Source: Thermoguttaceae bacterium (GTDB lineage Bacteria > Planctomycetota > Planctomycetia > Pirellulales > Thermoguttaceae). Taken from it: 57,718 nucleotides of DNA. The translations under genes were made by a program, and so were the position numbers. The DNA lies in contig JAFZAL010000055.1 of NCBI GenBank assembly GCA_017557195.1, positions 1-57,718 of the forward strand, written 5' to 3'. Shown in pieces: positions 26,861 to 34,946 of the stretch (position 1 is the stretch's first letter; every line of letters starts with the position of its first letter). The notes below the pieces were generated by a model that ran no database searches, was not told the origin of the DNA, and saw only the letters and a list, made by a program, of their open reading frames with translations.

Positions 26861-26894
26861 GGTATATCTGTAAAAAGTATTTTAAGGTTACTGT

Positions 26895-27503
26895 TTATTT
26901 GAGTTCTTCCCGCCATGTTTTGAGCGTGTTATTGACGATGTCGCAAACGGACTGCGAGGAAATCGTCGCCCCGGTCAGAGCGCGAATTTCGTTCTTTTCC
27001 GGCGAGCCGTCTCTGCCTTTAACGACGGTAATGTCCTGGTCAGCGGCGGTTCCAATAAACTGCTTGCGGAAGCTTTCTTCTTTAATTAAGTTTCCCAGAC
27101 CGGGCGTTTCTTTCTGGTTGATAACGACCAGCCCCGTCAGTTTGGAGGCAGACGTATCCAAGCCGACCAGCAAATCGACGACGTCTGCAAAACCCTGACC
27201 GCTGGCGGGCAGAACCCAGCCGGTCGGGTTCTTTTGAGCGTCAAAGCACTGGTAGGCGACAACCTTTTTGCCGTCTTTTTCCAACGTCTTTTCGACAACG
27301 TTGGCAACGTCCGTATTGGGAACCAGAATGGGAATTTGGCTGTACGTCGCCTGACGTTGGTTTTCCTTAATAATCGGACCCCAGTTGAGCTGAACGAGAA
27401 TCAAAACCGCGCTGTAAAGCGCCGCCATCAACAGGATCAGCCACGCCTGAACCAGGTAGTTGTCTTTCCACGATTTCTTTCGCGTTGAATTTTCTTCTGA
27501 CAT
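26895..27503 (-). CDS. rnfG: RnfG, covalent-FMN subunit of the Rnf complex
   Basis: 202 residues. There is one N-terminal membrane helix (about 20-38) and a periplasmic FMN-binding domain. The flavinylation motif is LTGATISS with the acceptor Thr180. The preceding KETPGLGNLI and the FRKQF motif are also conserved. FMN attachment in this family needs an ApbE transferase, which is not in the window. Confidence 0.95.
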   Translation of the reverse strand: MSEENSTRKKSWKDNYLVQAWLILLMAALYSAVLILVQLNWGPIIKENQRQATYSQIPILVPNTDVANVVEKTLEKDGKKVVAYQCFDAQKNPTGWVLPASGQGFADVVDLLVGLDTSASKLTGLVVINQKETPGLGNLIKEESFRKQFIGTAADQDITVVKGRDGSPEKNEIRALTGATISSQSVCDIVNNTLKTWREELK

Positions 27504-27544
27504 GATATTGGACGGTTTATATAAATGTGTAATTTAATTGTTAC

Positions 27545-28552
27545 TTATTTAGCCGGTTTGACGAATCCGACGGGTTTGGGAATCGTCATTCTGTTAATCA
27601 TCGGAACGAGGGCGTTCATGAGCAAAATGGAGAACATAACGCCTTCCGGATAGGAACTGAAGCAGCGAAGCAAAACCGTAAAGAACCCGAATCCGACGCC
27701 GAAAATAATTCTGCCTTTTGTTGTGATGGGGTTGGTAACGGGGTCAGAGGCAATGAAAAACGCCGCAAGGAAAATCGCGCCGTTGATAACGTGAGCCATG
27801 CCGAACTGGAACGCGTGCGGTCCCATATTAAACAGGGCGGCAAAGACAAACGTTGAAATCAGGGCGGAAACCGGGACGTCCCACGTTACGGTTTTGCGAA
27901 CGAGCAAGTAAATGCCGCCGATCAGCAACGCAATAATGGACGCCTCGCCCAGCGATCCGTTTTGCTGCCCAATAAGAGCGGTTTGACTAATCAGCTGAGT
28001 AAAGTAATCGGTGTTGCCGCTTTTCAGAAGGGTCATTGGGGTGGCTTGCGTGAGGATTTCCGCCAAGCCTTTGTCCAGCCCGCCGATTGTGGCGTCTGCC
28101 GGGAGCAGATACGCGCCCGCCGCCATCTGTGACGAAAAGCCGAGCATGGCAAACGCTCGACCGACCATTGCCGGGTTGAAAATGTTGCATCCCAATCCGC
28201 CGAAGACGGTTTTACCCAGCCCGATGGCGACGATTGATCCAACAACGCTGACGTACCACGGCGCGCTCCACGGCAGCGACAACGCCAGAATCAACGCTGT
28301 TACAATCGCGGAGCAGTCCTCCAAATGGGGACGCCGTCCGCGCATGGATTCAAACACGGCTTCCGCCGAAAGACAGGAAATAAGGCAAAGCCCAATCTGC
28401 CAGACGGCGTACCATCTAAAGACGTAAAACGACATCCCGATTACGGGAACAAGACCGATAATAACGTCGAGCATAATCCACCGCGTCGACAGCTTCGAGT
28501 TCGACAGGTGCGGCGACGACGTTACGTATAAATCCAGTTGAGTGTTTGACAT
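27545..28552 (-). CDS. rnfD: RnfD, membrane FMN subunit of the Rnf complex
   Basis: 335 residues with multiple membrane helices, homologous to NqrB. The GLGCNIFNPAMVGRAF segment (about 119-134) is characteristic. QATPMTLLKSG contains Thr171, the probable covalent FMN site. The C-terminal part has SDPVTNPITTKGRI and GVMFSILLMNALVP. A heptamer-repeat region of about 95 bp separates it from rnfC. Confidence 0.95.
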   Translation of the reverse strand: MSNTQLDLYVTSSPHLSNSKLSTRWIMLDVIIGLVPVIGMSFYVFRWYAVWQIGLCLISCLSAEAVFESMRGRRPHLEDCSAIVTALILALSLPWSAPWYVSVVGSIVAIGLGKTVFGGLGCNIFNPAMVGRAFAMLGFSSQMAAGAYLLPADATIGGLDKGLAEILTQATPMTLLKSGNTDYFTQLISQTALIGQQNGSLGEASIIALLIGGIYLLVRKTVTWDVPVSALISTFVFAALFNMGPHAFQFGMAHVINGAIFLAAFFIASDPVTNPITTKGRIIFGVGFGFFTVLLRCFSSYPEGVMFSILLMNALVPMINRMTIPKPVGFVKPAK

Positions 28553-28558
28553 GAGTAT

Positions 28559-28647
28559 GAATAATTAGTAATGAGTAATCGGGGTATTCAGCAAACGCGT
28601 GACAATCTAAAAACTACTGTCTACTGCCTCTTGCCTACTGCCTGACT
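28559..28647. repeat. Heptamer repeats between rnfC and rnfD
   Basis: Units of CTACTGT, CTACTGC, CTCTTGC, CTACTGC and CTGACTC run from 28614 to 28647, ending exactly at the rnfC stop. A weaker ATTAGTA/ATGAGTA stretch is at the rnfD end. They lie inside an operon and so are transcribed. Confidence 0.65.
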
Positions 28648-30009
28648 CTATTTTTTGCTTAACTTTTGTACTTGAATTTTCCCTGTGCGGATGAGCTGAA
28701 CCAGCGGGAGGCTGGCTGGGCAGGTGAACGCGCAGGAGCCGCATTCGATACAGGCGGCGACGTGGTACGCCTGAAGGACGTCTGTATTTTGGAATCGGGA
28801 CGCCAGCGCCAGTTTGGTCGGGATGAGGTTCATCGGGCAGACGCCGACGCAGCGGCCGCAGCGGACGCAGTTTGTCTCAACCGACTTTTTGACTTCGCTG
28901 TTGGTCAGAATCGTGATTCCGCTGGTTCCCTTTGTAACGGGAATATCCATCGTGCCGACGGCGAATCCCATCATGGGACCGCCCATAAGAATGCGATTGG
29001 CGTCTGACTTCAGACCGCCGCAGAATTCAATCAGTTCTGAAATCGGCGTTCCAATCGGGACGAACAGGTTTTTCGGGTTGACGACGCCTCCGCCGGTAAC
29101 GGAAACGATGCGGTGCGTGAGCGCTTTGCCTCGCAGAACGCGACCGGCAACCGCGGCGGCTGTCGAGACGTTTTCTACCAGAGCGCCGACGTCCATCGGC
29201 AATCCGGGGAACGGGACTTTTCTGCCCAAGGCAGCGCGAATAAGCTGTTTTTCGCCCCCTTGCGGGTACTTGGTTTTCATAACCCGGACGGAAACGTCAA
29301 CGCCAAACGGGTTGGACGTCTTTTCAATCGCTTTAGAAACGACTTGGATTGCTGCCGGTTTGTTGTCTTCAATACAGATGTATACGGTCTTCGCACCAAC
29401 TGCAGCAGCGGTAAGAATCGCTCCGACGACAATCGGCTGAGGATACTCAACCATGAGCCGATAATCGGCGGTCAGGTACGGTTCGCATTCGCAGCCGTTA
29501 ATCAGGATCGTATCGATGGGCTTTTTCTCGTTTTTGGCGATTTTAACGTGAGTCGGGAACGCCGCTCCGCCCATGCCGACCAAGCCGCCGGACTTCACCG
29601 CGGGGAAAATCGAGTTGACGTCAAAGTCAGCAGGAATTTCCCAGTCGCCGCCGTAGACGATGTTGAGCATGTCCGCTCCGCTGGGCGCGTGATCGAGGTC
29701 GACGTCCAAGGCAACGGTGGCAACGCGGCGGCCGTTGGGAAGCGTCTTTTTGGCGGGACGTCCAACAGTCCCAGCGTACGGCGCGTGAATGGGAGCGGAA
29801 ACAAAGGCGTCAGCCGAGGCGACGACAGCGTCCGGTCCGACTTCGTCCTTTAATTTGACGACCGGGGCGCACGGCGCGCCGATATGCTGCTGAACAGCCA
29901 GAAACAGTTTTTTAGGCGTTGGAAGAATTTCAATCGCGTTGTTTTCCGCAAAAGATTTGCCCTCTGGCGGGTGAATGCCTCGTGGAAAAGTGTATGTTTG
30001 GGTTGACAT
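28648..30009 (-). CDS. rnfC: RnfC, NADH-binding subunit of the Rnf complex
   Basis: 453 residues. The N-terminal GIHPPEGKSFAEN is followed by the flavin/NAD-binding GLVGMGGAAFPTHVK, an SLBB-type segment, and two [4Fe-4S] motifs, CVRCGRCVGVCP and CIECGSCAFTCP, near the C-terminus. RnfC oxidises or reduces NAD(H) on the cytoplasmic face. It has no long Ala/Lys-rich C-terminal extension as in Escherichia coli and matches the shorter form of anaerobes. It is the first gene of rnfCDGEAB, with a 434-bp non-coding region upstream. Confidence 0.96.
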   Translation of the reverse strand: MSTQTYTFPRGIHPPEGKSFAENNAIEILPTPKKLFLAVQQHIGAPCAPVVKLKDEVGPDAVVASADAFVSAPIHAPYAGTVGRPAKKTLPNGRRVATVALDVDLDHAPSGADMLNIVYGGDWEIPADFDVNSIFPAVKSGGLVGMGGAAFPTHVKIAKNEKKPIDTILINGCECEPYLTADYRLMVEYPQPIVVGAILTAAAVGAKTVYICIEDNKPAAIQVVSKAIEKTSNPFGVDVSVRVMKTKYPQGGEKQLIRAALGRKVPFPGLPMDVGALVENVSTAAAVAGRVLRGKALTHRIVSVTGGGVVNPKNLFVPIGTPISELIEFCGGLKSDANRILMGGPMMGFAVGTMDIPVTKGTSGITILTNSEVKKSVETNCVRCGRCVGVCPMNLIPTKLALASRFQNTDVLQAYHVAACIECGSCAFTCPASLPLVQLIRTGKIQVQKLSKK

Positions 30010-30294
30010 AATTTAAATGTAAAACAGCCGACAAAAGCCAAGCGCTTGCAAATAAGGCGTATAAATCCAAAACCGAATTCAATGAATATGCACTCAGTTT
30101 TTAATAACTATTAATATCGTACGATTATTATATCGATTTACAATAAATAATCAAGAGAGAATAGAAAAATCTTTCTCTAATTTGTCTATTGTAGCAATCT
30201 ATAATAATTATGCAAGAGAGGGATAGGAAAATTTTAGAAAATTCTTCCAGCCCGGGTTTGCGAAAATCAGGGAAATATGGTATATTAGGGAATA

Positions 30295-30372
30295 GGAAGG
30301 CGAGCCGGGGTGCGTAAGCCCCCGGTAAACCGCGAAGCGGTTAAAAACAAGATTGATGACGGTTCGCCTTCC
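30295..30372 (+). repeat. Nested-palindrome element with terminal inverted repeats
   Basis: Ends GGAAGGCGAGCC and GGTTCGCCTTCC are inverted repeats (11 of 12). Inside are a CCGGGG/CCCCGG stem and a perfect AACCGC-GAA-GCGGTT hairpin. Bases 30297-30325 recur identically, in reverse orientation, at 51624-51652. It is REP- or MITE-like with no coding capacity. Confidence 0.7.
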
Positions 30373-30408
30373 ATTTCGCCAGCGCCCCTGAGAGGAGCGC
30401 TTTGCGTA

Positions 30409-30443
30409 ATTGCTAATTGCTAATTACAAATTGCTAATTATCC
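30409..30443 (+). repeat. Heptamer tandem repeat, ATTGCTA family
   Basis: Five units (ATTGCTA, ATTGCTA, ATTACAA, ATTGCTA, ATTATCC). The last base directly precedes the ATG at 30444, so the array takes the place of the ribosome-binding region. Confidence 0.75.
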
Positions 30444-33400
30444 ATGTCCCAACAAACTCCGCAAGATATTATCGACGACGCAACAAAGCAGACGCTTGCT
30501 CATCTGAAATACGCTCAGGTGTTCAACTCGCTTCTGTTGTTGTTGATATTTTGCGTGGGATATATTATCGTCTTTGCGGTTGTGGACGCCTGGGTTCTGC
30601 CGAAGGGGAACCAAACTCTGTTTAGAATTTTAGGACTGAGCGTTTTTCTGATTGCAATTGTCTGGCAGTTATGGCGAATCGTTCGGTTCTGGCTGGCGTT
30701 TCGAGTCAATCCGCTCTACGTCGCCAAAACGATTGAAGATTTGTCGCCCGGCATGAAAAACGCGCTCATTAACCTGACCTGTTTCAAGATGTCGGACGCG
30801 CCCCCGCCGGAAGCTGCGGTTAAGCTGGTGGAATTCCAGGCGGCGAGAACGATCTTGCGTTCTGACCTGGAATCCTCGACGGATAGCGCGCGGCTTTTGC
30901 GTCATTGCATTATACTTTTAGCGGTCATTGCTGCGTTGGGGTTGTATATTGTTTTGTCGCCCAAGAGCTTTTGGCAGTCGTCCGGGCGTCTGTTCATGCC
31001 GACAGCGGCGATAGAATCCCCGACACGCGTCCGAATTCAAAAAGTCGAGCCGGGCGACGCTCAAATTCTCGTTGGGAGAAAGCTCAATATTTCCGCGGAG
31101 ATCAAGGGAATTTCCAAGTCGGATACCGTCGAAGTCATTTGGAGTTCTGTCAGCGGGTCAAAGACAAACTGTCGGGCGGAAATGACCGTCGAACCAGGCG
31201 CGTACGCGTACACGTGTACTATTCCCGACGACGAATCCGGGGCGCAGGAAGATTTCACGTACTGCGTCAGCGTCGGCGACGCGGTTTCTCCCCAGTACAA
31301 AGTAACCGTCTTGCCGGAACCGAGTTTTTCAATTGAACAGATTCAATATCAGTACCAGGAATACACGCGTCTGGAACCGAAAATACAGACGGATTCCGCC
31401 GAGATTCAGGCGCTGGAAGGAACGGCTGTAACGATTCAAATCAAAACAAATCGAGCGGTCAAACAGGCGCACGTCAAAACAGAACCGGACGGTCGTTCGT
31501 ACAGAATGAACGTTGACAATAAGACAAACGCGTCTTGCAGCGTTGCTCTGCGCTGGAACGAAAAGACGAACGCGGCGGATCAGGAATCGTGGTCAGTGTC
31601 CTTTACAGACGAGTTGGGCTACGAGAACCAGCCGCTTTCGTATCCGATAGCCGTCGTTCGAGACAAACCGCCAATTATTCTGAAAACCGTTGAACAGACG
31701 CTTACGATTCCGCCGGGATCGGTAAAGAAACTCCCGATTCGAGTTCAAGACCCGGACTTCGGCGTCAGCAAGGCGGAGCTGGAATTCCAGAAATGTATTA
31801 TCAAAGACGGTCAGACGCAGTGGTCGAAAAAGGTCGTCGTGCCGCTGTATTCCGCCAAGCCAGGCGCCGCGCCGCAAAAGAGCGTTGACTCATCGTTTAC
31901 TCTGGACTGCAACAAATGGAAGCTGTCACAGGGCGACACGCTCATTTGGCGCATTATCGTTCAGGACAACAAACAGCCCGCGCCCAACGAGACGCGGTCA
32001 GAGGATTACTGTATCCGAATCGGTACGGAGCAATCCGAAGACGCTCCGCAGCCGGAAGACCAGAAGAACGAAGACGCCAACAACCCGCAGCCGGACGCTC
32101 AAGATCAAAACGAGAATGGATTCAATTCGCCCGATACTGACAGCAATAATCAGGACGGTCAGCCGCAAAACGATTCGCCCGAGGACGAACAGGAAGATGG
32201 TTCAGAAAAAGGCGACAACGCCGGTCAACAGCAAAGCGGCAAACAGGACGGAAAGCAGAACGGACAGCAAGACGGTCAGCAGGACGGTCAGCAAACCGGA
32301 GAGCAAAACGGCGGCGGCGAACAGGGCAACCAAGCCGGACAAGAGGGTAATCAAGCCGGTCAGGAAGGAAACGACGGCGGACAAGAAGGCAATCAAGCCG
32401 GTCAAGAAGGCAATCAAGCTGGACAAGAAGGAAACCAAACCGGTCAAGAAGGAAACCAAGCTGGACAAGAAGGGAATCAAGCTGGTCAAGAAGGTAACCA
32501 AGGCGGCGACGATTCTCGCAACTCGCAACTCGCAACTCGCAACTCCGATGGCGGCGGGAATTCCGGCGAGCCAATTGATCCGAATTCCAATCCCGGCGAC
32601 GCTATCGAAGAAATCCTAAAGCATAAACAGGAATCCGGCGGTCAGAATTCGTCACAGCCCGGCGAAGGACAACAGGACGGTCAACAAGACGGCGAAGGCC
32701 AGCAAGACGGAACCGGTCAACAGGACGGCAAAGGTCAAAAAGACGGAACTGGTCAGCAGGACGGTCAGCCTCAAGACGGTACAGGCGATAAAGGCGGAGA
32801 AGATGGCGAGCAATCCGGAAAACCTCAGACCGCAACGTCTGAAGACGGAGATTTAGAGGATTCTGGTGATCCTGGCGACGGCGAGGATTTGTCTGGACAA
32901 AAAGCGGGCAAGTCGTCTGTCGGCAGTAAAGACGAGGGAGGCTCGGAAAGCGAAGACCCGAACAAACAGCTCGATACCAAGGGCGAGAAGAACGCGGGCA
33001 AGTCGGGAGAGGGGTCGCAGAAGTCGGAAATGCACACGCAGGACAACCCGGTCAACGAAATTCCCGAAGGCGAACCGATTCAGCAGGGGGAAAACGTCAA
33101 AAAGGACGAGGGAACCGAACAGCCGTCGTCGGTGGGGGATCCAACTGTCAACGACAACAACGGCAAAGCGTTTGATCCGGAACAGAAAGGTCGCAACAAA
33201 GGCGAGACAGCCAACGGCGGCGGCATGGACTCCGAAACGCGCGGCAACAGCAACAACGGCGGTCAAACCCCGTCCGATCAGGGCGCCTTGGGCGGCAACA
33301 GCGGCAACGAGGGCACCGGTCAGAACGCGGGTGACAAGGTCATTTCCGACGGCGCGCCGGGCAGAACGGATCCCAACAAACGCGCTGGCGCTGGGCGTGA

Positions 33401-34001
33401 GGGGAATCCGGAGTCCGGATCCGGCGACCCGAAAGACAGCGGGACGCCTCAAAACGGGAACGATGGCGCAGGCGGGGATTCTTCCGGCAAGCAGAACCCT
33501 GACCCGATGGACGGAACAAATTACAATGATGACACGCAAACCAGCGAGGGCGCTCACGGGTCGGTTGGCGGCGGGATGGGAACAACAAATCCGCTGGACG
33601 ATTTGCCGCCCATGCCGCCGGCGGGCGATGCGGACGACGTCAACGTCGAGTACGCTCAAAAGCAGACGGTCTTGGCGTTGGCGCATTTGAAAGATCAGCT
33701 CGACGCCGGCGACGATACGCTTCTCAAACGCCTGGGCTGGACGAAAGAACAGGCGTTGGAATTTATTCGTCGATGGGAAAAGATGTTCGCCGACGCGAAA
33801 AAGAATCCAAAGGCGAAAGACGAGTTGGCGCAAACACTTAAGAGTTTGGGACTGCGTCCTGCCGGGTATCGGGCGACAAACGCCAGAAACGCCGATTTGC
33901 AGTCGCCGGGCGCGGTTCGCGACGCCGGAAGAACAGCGGTTCCGCCGCAGTGGTCAGAAGCGTTTGAAGCCTTTACGTCCGGACTGGGAGAAGAACCATG
34001 A
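30444..34001 (+). CDS. Large membrane protein with low-complexity Gln/Gly/Asp/Asn-rich region (DUF4175-like)
   Basis: 1185 residues. Two N-terminal membrane helices (about 28-48 and 62-80) and a third near 153-172 precede a beta-rich region to about 530. After it comes a long, very acidic and polar region rich in Q, G, D, N, S and E (about 535-1060). This includes a tandem 7-residue repeat GNQAGQE (21 bp units) around 32320-32500. The last 120 residues are ordered, with a helical LLKRLGWTKEQALEFIRRW segment. The layout fits large planctomycete proteins of the DUF4175 type; function unknown. A heptamer DNA repeat (32515-32542) is read through in frame as SRNSQLATRNS. Its stop overlaps the ubiE start (ATGA). 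Confidence 0.8.
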   Translation: MSQQTPQDIIDDATKQTLAHLKYAQVFNSLLLLLIFCVGYIIVFAVVDAWVLPKGNQTLFRILGLSVFLIAIVWQLWRIVRFWLAFRVNPLYVAKTIEDLSPGMKNALINLTCFKMSDAPPPEAAVKLVEFQAARTILRSDLESSTDSARLLRHCIILLAVIAALGLYIVLSPKSFWQSSGRLFMPTAAIESPTRVRIQKVEPGDAQILVGRKLNISAEIKGISKSDTVEVIWSSVSGSKTNCRAEMTVEPGAYAYTCTIPDDESGAQEDFTYCVSVGDAVSPQYKVTVLPEPSFSIEQIQYQYQEYTRLEPKIQTDSAEIQALEGTAVTIQIKTNRAVKQAHVKTEPDGRSYRMNVDNKTNASCSVALRWNEKTNAADQESWSVSFTDELGYENQPLSYPIAVVRDKPPIILKTVEQTLTIPPGSVKKLPIRVQDPDFGVSKAELEFQKCIIKDGQTQWSKKVVVPLYSAKPGAAPQKSVDSSFTLDCNKWKLSQGDTLIWRIIVQDNKQPAPNETRSEDYCIRIGTEQSEDAPQPEDQKNEDANNPQPDAQDQNENGFNSPDTDSNNQDGQPQNDSPEDEQEDGSEKGDNAGQQQSGKQDGKQNGQQDGQQDGQQTGEQNGGGEQGNQAGQEGNQAGQEGNDGGQEGNQAGQEGNQAGQEGNQTGQEGNQAGQEGNQAGQEGNQGGDDSRNSQLATRNSDGGGNSGEPIDPNSNPGDAIEEILKHKQESGGQNSSQPGEGQQDGQQDGEGQQDGTGQQDGKGQKDGTGQQDGQPQDGTGDKGGEDGEQSGKPQTATSEDGDLEDSGDPGDGEDLSGQKAGKSSVGSKDEGGSESEDPNKQLDTKGEKNAGKSGEGSQKSEMHTQDNPVNEIPEGEPIQQGENVKKDEGTEQPSSVGDPTVNDNNGKAFDPEQKGRNKGETANGGGMDSETRGNSNNGGQTPSDQGALGGNSGNEGTGQNAGDKVISDGAPGRTDPNKRAGAGREGNPESGSGDPKDSGTPQNGNDGAGGDSSGKQNPDPMDGTNYNDDTQTSEGAHGSVGGGMGTTNPLDDLPPMPPAGDADDVNVEYAQKQTVLALAHLKDQLDAGDDTLLKRLGWTKEQALEFIRRWEKMFADAKKNPKAKDELAQTLKSLGLRPAGYRATNARNADLQSPGAVRDAGRTAVPPQWSEAFEAFTSGLGEEP
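32515..32542 (+). repeat. Heptamer tandem repeat inside a coding region
   Basis: Four perfect CTCGCAA units within the 1185-residue ORF. Because 7 is not a multiple of 3, loss of one unit would put translation into a frame that stops at 32617-32619. Confidence 0.8.
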
Positions 34002-34738
34002 CAGACAAACCCTCTGTAGACAAATCCCCGGAAAACGTGGCTGGCATGTTTGCCGACATCGCCCCGCGGTACGATTTTATGAACCGGTTTCTGTCCGGGT
34101 TCGTTGACGTCTACTGGCGCAAGTATACCGCAAAGCGCGTCCCAATCCCGCAAGGGGGATCCTATCTGGACGTCTGCACCGGCACGGCGGATCTGCTTAT
34201 AGAGTACTATCGCCGTTACAAAGACAAACCGTCGGCGTATGTGGGCTGTGACTTCTGCCAGCCGATGCTCGACATTGGCGAAAAGAAAATTCAAAAGAAA
34301 ATCCCGCAGCCAGCCGTCCCGGTTACGCTCCAGTTTGGAGACGCCTGCGCCCTGCCCTTTGAAGACAACTCGTTTGATACGATAACCGTCGCGTTTGGGC
34401 TTCGCAATACGACGGACATGACAAAGGCGATTCAGGAAATGCACCGCGTCTGCAAGCCCGGCGGAACGATGGGGATTTTGGAGTTCTCCATGCCGACGGG
34501 GTTCTTTTTCAAGCGTCTGTACCTGTTTTATTTCCGTTACATTCTGCCGATACTGGGCAAGATCCTGGCACGCAATCGGTACAAAGCCTACAACTATCTG
34601 CCGCAAAGCGTCGAGTCGTTCCCGTACGGACAGGAACTGGCGGACGCGCTGGCTCAATGCGGCTGGCAAAACGTTACCTTCACCCCCCTGACGTTCGGAA
34701 TCGCAACGTTATACATCGGGACGAAGGAACAGAACTGA
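33998..34738 (+). CDS. ubiE: Demethylmenaquinone/ubiquinone methyltransferase UbiE/MenG
   Basis: 246 residues, class I SAM methyltransferase. Family signatures are IAPRYDFMNRFLSGFVDVYWRK near the N-terminus, SAM motif LDVCTGTADL, VAFGLRNTTD and the C-terminal YNYLPQSVESFPYGQEL. It methylates the quinone ring in the last step of menaquinone synthesis; in a probable anaerobe menaquinone is the likely product. Its ATG overlaps the stop of the preceding gene by four bases (ATGA), so the two are translationally coupled. Confidence 0.95.
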   Translation: MTDKPSVDKSPENVAGMFADIAPRYDFMNRFLSGFVDVYWRKYTAKRVPIPQGGSYLDVCTGTADLLIEYYRRYKDKPSAYVGCDFCQPMLDIGEKKIQKKIPQPAVPVTLQFGDACALPFEDNSFDTITVAFGLRNTTDMTKAIQEMHRVCKPGGTMGILEFSMPTGFFFKRLYLFYFRYILPILGKILARNRYKAYNYLPQSVESFPYGQELADALAQCGWQNVTFTPLTFGIATLYIGTKEQN

Positions 34739-34785
34739 GAGACAATATTATCTAACGATTCGAGATAACCCCCTTGAAAAAATAA

Positions 34786-34803
34786 ATACTTTATATAAAG
34801 TAT
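34786..34803. promoter_or_regulatory. 18-bp perfect palindrome upstream of the DUF262 gene
   Basis: ATACTTTATATAAAGTAT is a perfect dyad in the 208-bp gap after ubiE. It could be a repressor operator for the downstream defence gene. A TTGAAA lies just before it. Confidence 0.4.
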
Positions 34804-34946
34804 AAGAAACGGATATGGAATTTTTACATTCCTTTTAGAAAAGGTTTACATACATAGTACATTTTGAAGCCGATAATCATATGGCTTTAATTGACTAAAA
34901 CTAAATAAGGAATTCTGGTTAAGAAATCCGATTTGGGGAGAACAAG

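Larger units (their letters stand above)
30010..30443. other. Divergent intergenic region between rnfC and the 1185-residue protein gene
   Basis: The rnfC-proximal half is AT-rich and probably carries the rnf promoter, though no clear -35/-10 pair stood out. The other half holds the palindromic element at 30295-30372 and a heptamer array touching the next start codon. No gene was seen. Confidence 0.55.

Noticed and set aside
30295-30372. Rho-independent terminator or riboswitch before the 1185-residue gene
   Set aside because: There is no U run, and part of it recurs elsewhere after a stop codon, so a repeat element explains it better.
32853-33833. Long ORFs on the other frames of the 1185-residue gene
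   Set aside because: Low-complexity composition keeps several frames open; only the frame with membrane helices and an ordered C-terminus is credible.
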